A DNA stretch of 64,000 bases, taken from contig JAZKJV010000681.1 in NCBI GenBank assembly GCA_037367405.1, forward strand, positions 62,001 to 126,000, in the 5' to 3' direction. Of the stretch, positions 33,274-42,419 are shown piece after piece; the first letter of the stretch is position 1; each line of letters opens with the position of its first letter. The notes beneath the pieces were generated by a model, which searched no databases, had not been told where the DNA came from, and saw only the letters and a program-made list of their open reading frames with translations. Position numbers and translations under genes: made by a program. This stretch comes from Ottelia alismoides. Lineage: Eukaryota; Streptophyta; Magnoliopsida; Alismatales; Hydrocharitaceae.

Positions 33274-33512
33274 TGTTAGAGATTACCGTATATGTTAGAG
33301 ATTACCGTATATTGTTGTTTCTTTATTTGTCTATGTTTCCTTATGCAGTGTTTCCTTATGTATCACTGTTTCCTTATGTATTGTTTCCCTATGTAACCCC
33401 ACAGGGGTATTTATGTAAGTTCTCCTCTGAGCACCCTAGGGTTTAGTCCTATATAAGGACCCCTAGACCTCACAGAATAAACACACAATATTCTTCTCTT
33501 CTTTTCTCCACA
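33274..33512 (+). repeat. Copia 2 3' LTR
   Basis: 239 bp, with a 4-bp insertion (CTTCTTTTCTCC versus CTTTTCTCC) near its end. TATA box at 33449-33457. Followed by the AGCTT TSD. Confidence 0.95.
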
Positions 33513-33517
33513 AGCTT

Positions 33518-34595
33518 AACATAAGAACTTGACCCATCTATAACTTTATCTTGCTCTCTAACTTTAGTAATATTGTCCTTACACGAAAGTGGTGGTAATT
33601 AGTAAATGTTGACATGGGAGCCTAATGCATGTTGATCATCGAGACAGTGGCAATGAGAAATACAAAGATTATTTTAGATCTAATAACTTTTAATATTCAT
33701 GAAAGGATCATTCTAAATCTGTAAAGTTGCCTACAAAAAGGATTGAAAAAGACCAGTAGTTAGGTGCGTGAAAATGTTAGTGAATCGATGATGACTGATA
33801 ATTATTAGTGCCGATCATGGTGGCCCTTACACCTGATCGTGTGAGGGCATGGTGACCCTCAACTGGGTGGGAGATAGGAAGCCCAGTTAGGGCAGCAGCC
33901 GCCAAGTGCGTGTATCTAGGATCCCAGTCCTTTCTACAGTTTTACGCGAGCTCGCAGTGTTTTTATGCCTCGTTAGGATCTCGACTTTTTACCAGTTCCG
34001 TTGACCCTCTGTTTTAGGGTACCTAGGCTGGTGGTCCCTCAATTTTAGTTTTTTGTACGAGCTTGTTTCCCTGTACCGGTCGGGCCGTTTCTAGAGTGAC
34101 TTTTCATAGAGTCTCTCCCACCCGTCTTAGTGGCGTAGTTTTAGAGTAGACCTATCCCTCTACTGGACCGCACTTCCACTTAGAGGGCGAGACGGAAGGG
34201 TCTCTTAGGAGACTTCCTCACCGCTTGAGTTTTGGTTACATTTCCGCCAATAGGCTTGGCGATGGCTACATCAGAATCAGTTACAATTGAATATGAAGGA
34301 GTTATAATTGAGCATTGAAATGGATTACAGTTGAGTTTGGCTAAGAGATGAGATAAATTACAATTGAATTGGGCTAGTGTTGAGATCAATCACAGTTGAT
34401 TTTGACTAATAGTTGAGTTTGGTACGGAATCATCATTTGTTATAAATCCTCAATCATCGACAATTCATCGGATCTCAGAATTACTACTATGAGTGATAAA
34501 ATAAGCTAGTAGACACGTCGGGAACTTAGTTAGGATGCATTACACTTCACTGCATGCCTACGGAGGCACCCCAACCCTAAGGTATTCTTCACACC
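33518..34595. repeat. Gypsy LTR middle, continued after copia 2
   Basis: Non-coding sequence leading without a break into the recognised LTR end at 34596. 34290-34420 has several GAGATnAATTACAATTGAnTT units with loose spacing of 30-50 bp. No gene seen. Confidence 0.45.
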
Positions 34596-35353
34596 TTAGA
34601 GTCATAGTGTGAGGTCAACCTCGGACCAAGACCACAGACTATTCACTAAACTTGAGAAATGATACATAATTGAAAACCAGATCAAAGACTCATCATCATC
34701 AACACCAATATCCATCGACTTGATTTCTACAAAGATAATATCATATGTAAAGATCGTATAATCAATAAATGAAAATATATACATAAGAAAGGTTAGGGGG
34801 GTTGATGGGTGATCATGGGGCATACATACATAACAGTTGAAAATCATTTTCCACGCAGGTAGTTTTGTTAAATTTAAATATCATTGCCTTTCTACTTGCT
34901 TTCTTTTAGACACATTAAATTCTGTTATTTATGATATATGATGAATTGTATCAACATTTGTTGACATCCTTTTACCTCTTACATGTTTGGCAGGTAAAAA
35001 ACATGTGTCGCAGTAGCTGATTGATGAACCCAAGTTTCTGTTGCTATATCAGACGGTACAGTTATTACAGTTTTTTGTTCACATTATATATAGTGTTTTT
35101 CTCTCTTCTGTACTTTTTGGGAGACATGTAGACACTATCAGTTTCTTTTGTTACATGTTGCGTATATATGGAAATTAATAAAATGTAAATTGGTAGCACT
35201 TCTTGTTGTTTCTGTGGTTGTTACAATGTTTATGAATGTCAAATGCAAAATGCGAAAAATTTCCTCTCAAATTCAGTTGAACTAAAGCGATCATTTATGA
35301 AAATAACACCACGAATGTCGTGTAAACGGATATCCGGATCCGAGGGCGTCACA

Positions 35354-36456
35354 GTTTGGTATCACAACAGCATTGCATAAACTCCAAAAGAAGATCCAAA
35401 TTTATTTGATATTACATCATTTAACAAAAAGTAATTCCACGAGGGTTGAGATTAGCATCAACTTGTTAAACACCAACACAAAGAGAAATATGTTTGATGG
35501 ATGGTGTCATGAAAGATACTTGAAGAGCAACAAAATTGGGGATTTAGATTGCACAACAAACATGGATGGCAGCAAGAGGGTTTAGATTGTATATTATGAT
35601 CTTTATATTGCATGCAAGGCAGCAAAAGAGGAATGGGATTGTACCCTAGATTGCTTCAAATTGGAAGAATATTAGCATGCTTTTGTTGCTATGGATAGCA
35701 TCACTTGCTGCTGGGATTTGGCAGCAACAATAGTTGTTTGATGCAGCTCGAGCAGCCCAAAACTATAGCAGATTTTCAGCTTAAAAATGGAGGAGAAAGA
35801 AATTTTCGTTGGGAATTTTGGGGAAATTTGAGAAGAGAAAGAAAGGAGATTTGGGGGAAAAGAATAAGAAGAAAGGAAGAGCAGAGGAAGCTTCCCATGT
35901 TGGGTTTTAGAGCCAATTGTCGCTTGAATGACATCAGCAAGCTGATGTCATCTTGCTAATATCACAATCACAAAATTCCTTTTTTTTTTGCAAAACCCCA
36001 AAGGGATCCGTACACGCACCTTGAATCTCTGATTTAGGCGTACAATGGCTCATTTTCATCGTCTCTGAATGACCATCAAAATGAGTATAATATTCATATA
36101 CTTTAGATTAAGTATGAATTCCCGAAATTCTCGAGATATTGTTTTGGGTTTGTGCCAGAATTTTGAGATTTTAAAATATCAATCGATCTCCGATTAACGA
36201 ACGGTCGATTTCGTTGCTTATTTCGTCGAATCGAATTTTTGGTTGGTCTCAGTTTGTTTTGCGGTTTCCAATTTACATCGCAGCTTTTCAGTGGCATGCT
36301 TTACGATGCGATCGACTTTAATCGATGTCGCACGAACGACTTTTAATTTACGACTTATAGGCCGATTTAGATTATTTAATATTAATTGATAATTTTATTG
36401 GATTAATTGGACCCAAATCGGGTCGGGTTCGGATTTTATCAGATCCGGATATTACA
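35354..36456 (-). repeat. Inverted copy of the gypsy LTR start (hAT empty site)
   Basis: Read on the minus strand, this segment starts TGTAATATCCGGATC at 36456 and follows 22636-23697 and 27387-27516 of the plus strand collinearly, without the hAT and without the 79-bp duplication. The junction with the plus-strand LTR end at 35354-35366 (GTTTGGTATCACAACAGC) lies in a shared GGTATCAC, suggesting an end-joining event at microhomology. Confidence 0.85.
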
Positions 36457-36479
36457 CCAACCGATATCAATATATCACT

Positions 36480-37607
36480 GATATATCGCTATATTTCCCA
36501 CACTAATTGGCATCACCCTCCCCCCTCACCCAACGTTGTATGGATCTCTGCCTCCAAGCCAGCTCCTCATTTCTGTCCTCCTAATGGATCTCATCAAGGT
36601 TTTTACCCTTTCATCGAACTCCTCCACTGTTAGCGTTCTCTCATCCTCTAATCTATTAAGCATGCAAACCTCCTCCTAGGCCCTCACCCTTCTAGAATGC
36701 CTCTGCATCCGGGTGTTCCTGTGGAACTCCACCAAATGCCACCTCAATGTAGTCAAATTTGCCACTAACCGAGCAGTAGTGGACCCTGATTGTTTGTACC
36801 CACTCTAGAATGTAGTCACGGATTCACGGAACTCATCCTCCAGAAGCCAAGCCCTCTCAAAGCGGAAGAAAGAACTAGTCCGCACATCGTTGCCAGAGGA
36901 CCGACGTAACGGAGTATGATCAGAGTGTGCTCTTGACAACGCATATGCCCTCGCTAAAGGAAAAGCATCCACAACCACCGCAGAAAGTAAGAACATGTCA
37001 CGTCGAGACCTCAATCTAAAATTACGCCACGTGTACCGGTAGCCCAAGGCATCCACAACCTAAAGACCAAAATCACCTATGAGACCCCACAATTCAGGAG
37101 ACCCCCACGTTACAGCCTCCACGATCTTCAGGACGATCCTCCAGATACAAAGTTGTATTAAAATTGCATGCCACGATCCACAGGTCTAACGGAAAACTTG
37201 TCCTCACCAAACATAACTCATCAACAAGCAGTGAGAATTTCACACCATTGCAAGGCCCACACACATTGGTGATGGCGACCCAAGTCGCATCTGCCCTCCG
37301 TCACAACACAATGGAAATAGAATGCTTGCCATTAGTTCTTCTTGCTCCAAGACAAACTTCTCTCCATTCCAACCCATCATCAAACCCCCTGAAGCCCCAT
37401 CCGAACCAATGGCACGAAACTCTCGCATCGTGCTCCCTCTAACAACCTTCCACATGTGCTCAAAATCAACAGAAGTTTTGGTTTCATGTAAGACAACCAT
37501 GACAGCATTTCGTTACATGACCATGTCTCACACCATAACCCTCTCATCAGGCCTTCCTAGGCGCCTCACTTTCCAAGAGATAATATTCATTTGGAAACCG
37601 CGGCAAC
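36480..37607 (-). pseudogene. L1-type LINE ORF2, endonuclease part
   Basis: On the minus strand the ORF2 start is recognisable as MNIISWKVRRLGRPDERVMV at about 37607, followed by VVLHETKTSVDFEHMWKVVR and GGLMMGWNGEKFVLEQE. It then gives ALGYRYTWRNFRLRSRRDMF, RAHSDHTPLRRSSG and FFRFERAWLLEDEFRE. These are the N, E and SDH landmarks of the APE-type endonuclease of plant L1 elements. Several stops interrupt the frame. The element breaks off near 36480 before the RT domain. Confidence 0.85.
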
Positions 37608-38113
37608 CCTCGCATGCAGTACCGGCTCCAGGCACGCCACAAGACCCTCTTCCAGATCTTCCCCAGCCAAAAGTCATCCCATCAATCAAGGCAAGGAGTG
37701 ATCTCAAGGTGAATCCTGGGTCGTGTTGAGGAGCAAGAATGGATGAATCTCGGGGCTAGTTACGACCCGAAGCTAGGAGCTCAGGATGTGTGCGGAAGAG
37801 TAGTATAGGACTGAAAATCTCATATACAGTATACTGACCGTCCTTCGAATTCCCCTAGAATATGGTACTACTAGACGGATTTTTGACTATCTAATTTCTC
37901 ATCTCTCTCGCGGCTTTCACACGAGGAAAATTAGACTCGCTCTCACCCGCTCTTCTCCTATCAGCTTCTCCATAGGTCTCATTGTCCTCTTATATAATTA
38001 GTAGTTGAAATGTATCTCTGCGGGAATGGAAGAGGCTTGGACTATTCTCGAAAAAACTCTCTCTAAGTCTTTGACGTCTTGGTATTGTACGCGGATGAGT
38101 GACCTTTGGCTAT
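37608..38113. other. Interval between LINE endonuclease and plastid insert
   Basis: No open frame with family features. 37608-37740 may be LINE ORF1-ORF2 spacer on the minus strand. 37765-38110 could not be assigned, and whether it belongs to the LINE or to an organellar insert is undetermined. Confidence 0.35.
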
Positions 38114-38375
38114 ATACATGCTATAGTACCTAGAATTACTACTGGAAAAATATATAAAATGTCATTGGGCCATGCGAGTTCCCTGTAACAATGATATCAC
38201 ATTCCTTTTGCGAATTTAGCTCTTAATACAAAATCATTCAAATCAGGTTTTTTGTTATTGGGATAGGTGAATTATTATGTATTCATCCCCGAGGGAACCG
38301 GTCAAGAGAATTTCTTATCATCGCAAAACAAAAATCAAAAGAATAACAGAAATAGATCCATATAAAAAAAGGATT
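38114..38375 (-). pseudogene. petD: Nuclear plastid DNA insertion: petD intron end and exon 2 fragment
   Basis: On the minus strand, CACCTATCCCAAT (typical group II intron 3' end) is followed by a frame reading KKPDLNDFVLRAKFAKGM, a stop, then ELAWPNDILYIFPVVILGT and IAC. This is the N-terminal part of cytochrome b6-f subunit IV (plastid petD exon 2). The match ends near 38114. The stop and several substitutions show it is a decayed nuclear copy (NUPT). The boundary at 38375 is approximate. It lies between two LINE segments of the same orientation. Confidence 0.85.
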
Positions 38376-38640
38376 TCATATATATCCACATGAACTACGA
38401 CAGCCCAACCGCCCTCCTGCCCACCATCAACCCCATTTGCACCCTCATCACTGACCAACTCATCCGTCTCATGTGTCAGACAGAGCATCGAACCTGTAAT
38501 CCGAGCAAGACCTAGGTCATTAGTCTGCTTGCACTCACCTACACCTAGAAGAAGTCTCCGCCTCAATAGACCTTGTGCCCATCCCTCATCCCGCACCTCC
38601 AACCACTGGTAAATCTCAAAACGCCAGCATCTCATTCGGA
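38376..38640 (-). pseudogene. Possible LINE ORF1 fragment
   Basis: The minus-strand frame ending at 38635 begins MRCWRFEIYQWLEVRDEGWA and continues RITGSMLCLTHETDEL. Its position upstream (in minus-strand order) of the ORF2 start, with the plastid insert between, fits a plant L1 ORF1 C-terminal region. The family match is only suggestive. Confidence 0.35.
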
Positions 38641-38699
38641 CCCTGAGGCTGCGACGACATCAACTTCTCCCGAAACGCCCCATGGCCAAAAAAAGGATC

Positions 38700-39020
38700 T
38701 GTTCCACCCCTACAGAGAAGCGTAGTCCAAGTCTGCACTCCTTCCGTTGCAGATTCCATGGCCACAAAGTGCATTCTTGCCTAACAGAAACCCGATGCTT
38801 TGGTTGCAGTGGATGGGGGCACTGGTGTGCTTTGTACCCTTGAATCTTGATGGTAGAGAAACTCCTACATGGATGAGTCATGTGAACACCACCATTCAGC
38901 ACTTAAACAAGGCATGGAGAGTTGTTGATGGTCGTCCATTTGTGCAGGCGATCATGGGTGCATCATTCAATCCTAATCGTGTTGAGATACTAGTGGGAAG
39001 TTCGGTAATGATAGTTGTTA
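38700..39020 (+). pseudogene. L1 LINE ORF1 zinc-knuckle fragment
   Basis: The plus-strand frame gives FRCRFHGHKVHSCL and then TRCFGCSGWGHWCALYP before a stop. This is the tandem CCHC arrangement found at the end of the gag-like ORF1 of plant L1 elements. ORF1 fragments on opposite strands adjoin near 38.65-38.70 kb. It is truncated on both sides, and the right side runs into a hAT terminus at 39025. Confidence 0.65.
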
Positions 39021-39024
39021 TAAA

Positions 39025-39245
39025 CAAGGTTGTAGAAATTAATAGTTGGTACTCAATCGGTATGGTCACTGACTAAGGATTAATCGACATTCGGGCGACT
39101 AATTGAATTTAGTCAATGTTTAGTCGCTTTGAATTTTAAATAATTTTAAATATATAAATATTTTTTTCTTATATATTTGCATAAATTTGTACATTTTCTA
39201 TGCTATTAAAATGAAATAAAAGTAGTTGAATGTAAATAGATAGCT
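39025..39245. mobile_element. Truncated TCGG-family hAT end
   Basis: CAAGGTTGTAGAAATTAATA, then GGTCACTGACTAAGGATTAATCG, then the AT-rich subterminal region. This is the inverted right end of the 23706-27386 family, diverged, with no matching second end and no visible TSD. It separates the ORF1 fragment from the ORF2 C-terminal part of a LINE. Confidence 0.7.
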
Positions 39246-39249
39246 TTTT

Positions 39250-40440
39250 AAGGCTCGTTGTTGGTGATGGTTGTGGTTTCTGTTTCTGATCCGATGATTG
39301 GAGGGGCAAGTTGCTTTGTGTAGACGTTTTCCCATCCTTTTTTCCCTGGCAACTGACACATGTGTTTGTGTGAGAGACTACTGGGAATGTGGCAGTTGGC
39401 TACCTTTCTTCCACTCCACCATATCAAATCAATGTACTGAGGAGGTATTCCAGCTCTTAGAGAATCTACCATCTCGTGAGAGAATGGCAATTTTGCCGAT
39501 CATTGATCTTAGGTTGATGCCTTGATGAACACTTCACACTGCAGAAGGTGTGTTCTTCTGCTCCTTTAAGGTCTTTGATTCAACGATTGCTTCAAATCAG
39601 TTCGCAGACATTTGGAGGTGGAAGGTTCCGCTATGAATCCAAATTTTCATTTGGCTGCTTCAAAGGAATCGACTGACAGATGCCCTATGTGTGAAATTGG
39701 AGTTGAATCAGTGGACCATCTTTTTTTCACATGTTCGTGCACGGCGGTGTTGTGGGAGGATCTCAGCATGGGCTGGATTTGTGCGAGGTCCTTCGACTCT
39801 TTTTGGGGCTCGCTGCGGACGGCTAGGCAGCGTTCAAGGAGGGAGCTGCTTAGCCATGTGTCATTGCTTTGGTCTATCTGGCTAGCTAGGAATGCTTTGT
39901 TGTTCTCGGGTCAGAGGTTTTATAGGGAGAATGTATCCAGTCTGTGGAATTTGATGAGGAGTGGCTATCGGTGTGATTACAGGTGTCGTTTTTCTTATTT
40001 AGGTTTTTAATATAATTTTGGGGTGGACACCAATGCGTGCCCCCCCACCCCTTTTTTGGCTCAAAAAAAAGGAATCGACTGATGACAGGTGAGAGAGGAG
40101 TGTGTTTCTTTCCAAGTTGTGATGGCACTTGTGAATGTTGTTTGATGGAAGAAGAGAGCATTGAACACTTGTTTTTTTGGATGTTTGGTTGCAAAGGAGG
40201 TGTGGGCAGCGGTGCTTGTTGGAATATATACTTCTGACTGGGCTGACTTTTGGATTTCACTAGATGCCTTAGGACACTGGAGTAGTCTCACCCAGATTTA
40301 GGTGGCAGCTATCTTGTGGTCCATGTGGCTAGCGCGGAATGAGTCGAGATTCCGAGTTGGACGTATGTATATAGAAAATATAATTGAGCATGCAAAAAGT
40401 CTAAAGACATTTTAGTCTTTGTCATTTTTGTTTTGTTTTT
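39250..40440 (+). pseudogene. L1 LINE ORF2 C-terminal (zf-RVT) part, split by a second LINE
   Basis: The frame reads ALCRRFPILFSLATDTCVCV and FHSTISNQCTEEVFQLLENL, then IWRWKVP, a stop, and IQIFIWLLQRNRLMTGE, CECCLMEEESIEHLFF and LWSMWLARNESRF. It is the RT-distal region ending in the zinc-binding zf-RVT domain of plant L1 ORF2. It is interrupted at 39677-40067 by another LINE end. The frame crosses the insertion without a shift once one TSD copy is removed. Stops and a frameshift (about 40190) make it non-functional. Confidence 0.85.
39677..40067 (+). mobile_element. 5'-truncated LINE inserted into a LINE
   Basis: About 390 bp encoding only a zf-RVT C-terminus (CPMCEIGVESVDHLFFTC, then LLWSIWLARNALLFSGQRFY), with a stop near 40008, a short 3' tail and an A8 run. 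The flanking TSD AAAGGAATCGACTGA occurs at 39662-39676 and 40068-40082. Length, 5' truncation, A-tail and a 15-bp TSD are typical of target-primed reverse transcription. Confidence 0.88.
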
Positions 40441-40710
40441 CGATGTGAATATATAAAATCTGAAGGGAAGGCGTCTCCTCGACATTGTACCATATTTTTT
40501 CTCAAATAACAAAGTAGGGATGCATAAGGATAGGAATATATCAGTTCATGTCTAATGCTTCGATTTTTATATGAACATGAACATGTATTTTCAAACTTTG
40601 GGATACTTGTTAGGTAACTTTGACGGATATGGATGTTGATATCATATGGATAAGAATATGGATACATACACTAAAATATTTGGCAAATATCTGCCCAGAT
40701 ATCCATCTGT
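40441..40710. other. No feature recognised
   Basis: AT-rich sequence with ATATGGAT/GGATAT words. Nothing attributable to a known family. Confidence 0.4.
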
Positions 40711-41172
40711 CACTGTTGTAAAAGTCGGCCGACTAGGCCGATTAGTCGGTCCGACTAGTCGAGTCGGTGGGGTAGCCGACTCGACTAGGCCTAGTCAACC
40801 ATTAGTCGGTCAACCCGACTAATCGGCCCGACTAGTCGGCCTAGTCGGTCGACTACAAGGCCGAATTTTACATAGAGATTTTCTAATTTTTTAATTTTTT
40901 GATTTTTTAAAAGCAACCTTATTCTAATATGCTTAATGTTATATTTAAAGATAATTACTTCATTTATTTCATTATGATAGTATAGAAAATGTACAAATCA
41001 ATGTAAATATATAAGAATATCTGTATAAAAATTGATTTATATATTTAAAATAATTAAAAAACTTCAAAACCGACTAATAGCTGACTAAATCCGATTAGTC
41101 GTCCGACTGCCGATTAATCCTTAGTCAATGACCCCACCGACTGAGTACCGACTACCGCTTTCTGCAACCTTG
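40711..41172. mobile_element. 462-bp deletion-derivative hAT of the TCGG family
   Basis: CACTGTTGTAAAAGTCGGCC at the left and CTTTCTGCAACCTTG at the right match the ends of the 23706-27386 hAT. About 150 bp of left and 250 bp of right subterminal sequence are retained and the transposase is missing. No perfect 8-bp TSD is visible (CCATCTGT versus TATTGTGT), so the flanks have mutated or recombined. Confidence 0.88.
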
Positions 41173-42419
41173 TATTGTGTACATTATACATGCACAAGTA
41201 CAAAATATATACTAGTGCATACCCTGTGCGATGCATGGATTGTATTGATGGCAGAAAAATAGAATGAAAGATAATAAAGTTACACCTATTATGACTTTTT
41301 TAAACACAGTCTATGTTTTTAATAAGTTTGATATTAGTATTAATCAAATAAGAATCAACAAATAAAGTCTGCATATGCAATTAAAAAAATAGGAAAGGGA
41401 AAATTGGCCCAAGGATATTGTAGCATAAAATTCGGGTGCATGATATTGCAAGAAGTTTCGAGGTCAACTCCTTTATTTTTTGAACTATTCATCAAATAAA
41501 AATCAACATTCAAAAGACTATATGTGCAATTACTTAAGAAATTGGATGAAGAGTAAAAATGTAGTCCATAAATATTTTAACAATAAATTCGTATGCATAA
41601 TATGGATTGAAGGCTTGAAATTAACTCAATCATTTATTAATCATCGGCGTAGAAAATGGTAAAAATATAGGAAAGGTTAAAAACTTATCCCACAATTTTT
41701 TTAACAAAAGATTGATATATGGATAAATAAAATAATAAATTTATAGTAGATAACATTTATCAAATATTACTTGCTGAATTACATAACTTTCTATTTGCAC
41801 CGTGCATTAAAATATCCATATATGCACACACATAGGTTGGATGTTTATTCTAAAACTGTAATGCAAATATTTACATTTATAGGAAACCATCTGTGTGTCT
41901 ATTCATGATTACACGTTCATCAACATTTCTGCTCATTAGTTATATATTCTTACATAGACATAGTGGAGTTCTCAGTCTATATCTCTGTGCACATTTATCT
42001 TTAGACTATTTTCTAGTTTGTGATAACTTTAGCAAAGATTAGTATACATTTAATGAAAAGTGACGGGTAATTGTTGTGTAATGAACCTTTAATAATGAAT
42101 AAAACGTTTATACAAAAGACAAGTTTGCAGTGAACTATATTTATTCTTATTTATAAGCACAGAATTTTGGAAACTTTGCAAGATCATCAAAAACCATCTT
42201 GCGAATTTGAATAAGTATCGGGAGCGGAAGGATAAGGTAGCCGACAGCAAGTGCAAGAGAGACAAATTCCTTAATAGTGTTCTTTTCAAGAACACTATTC
42301 GGGAATTTGTATCAAAATAGTTCGGTCTTTTCAACATGAATTCAAGCAAACATTTAGATTTCATTGAGACGTTCGCTAACAACAATGTATTGCATCGCCT
42401 GAATGCAATGAGATGTTGG
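41173..42419. other. AT-rich interval, unclassified
   Basis: It contains loose repeats (AATCAAATAAGAATCAACA at about 41345 and CATCAAATAAAAATCAACA at about 41490) and ACTAGTGCATACCCTGTGCG at about 41211, a phrase like those at the edges of some plant DNA elements. No gene. The long minus-strand open frame at 42089-42742 overlaps the RTE LINE and has no family features. Confidence 0.4.

Larger units (their letters stand above)
28499..33512 (+). mobile_element. Copia element 2, complete with LTRs
   Basis: A 5014-bp Ty1/copia element with LTRs of 238 and 239 bp and a perfect TSD, AGCTT, at 28494-28498 and 33513-33517. The primer-binding site is TGGTATCAGAGC (28737-28748), and the polypurine tract TTGAGAGGGAG stands before 33274. 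Gag-pol is nearly collinear, with about three stops and one frameshift. The LTRs differ at about six substitutions plus small indels, so it appears somewhat older than copia 1. Confidence 0.95.
22636..35353 (+). repeat. Gypsy 3' LTR, about 4 kb, split by a hAT and copia 2
   Basis: Starts TGTAACATCCGAATCCG after the polypurine region and, after subtracting the two inserted elements and their TSDs (3689 and 5019 bp), spans about 4.0 kb to the terminal GAGGGCGTCACA. The start is confirmed by the inverted copy at 35362-36456 (TGTAATATCCGGATC). The end is confirmed by 10648-11417. The middle, 27517-28498 plus 33518-34595, has no second copy here, so its assignment to the LTR is inference. GTTTGGTATCA follows the end, which is internal leader sequence, so a second element may have shared this LTR. 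Confidence 0.6.

Noticed and set aside
37765..38110. Group II intron domain V-like phrase (GAAAATCTCATATACAG) as a second organellar insert
   Set aside because: The pairing needed for domain V is poor, and I could not match the flanks to a known organellar gene.
40703..41180. 8-bp TSD for the 462-bp hAT derivative
   Set aside because: The flanks CCATCTGT and TATTGTGT agree at only half the positions, so I do not claim a TSD.
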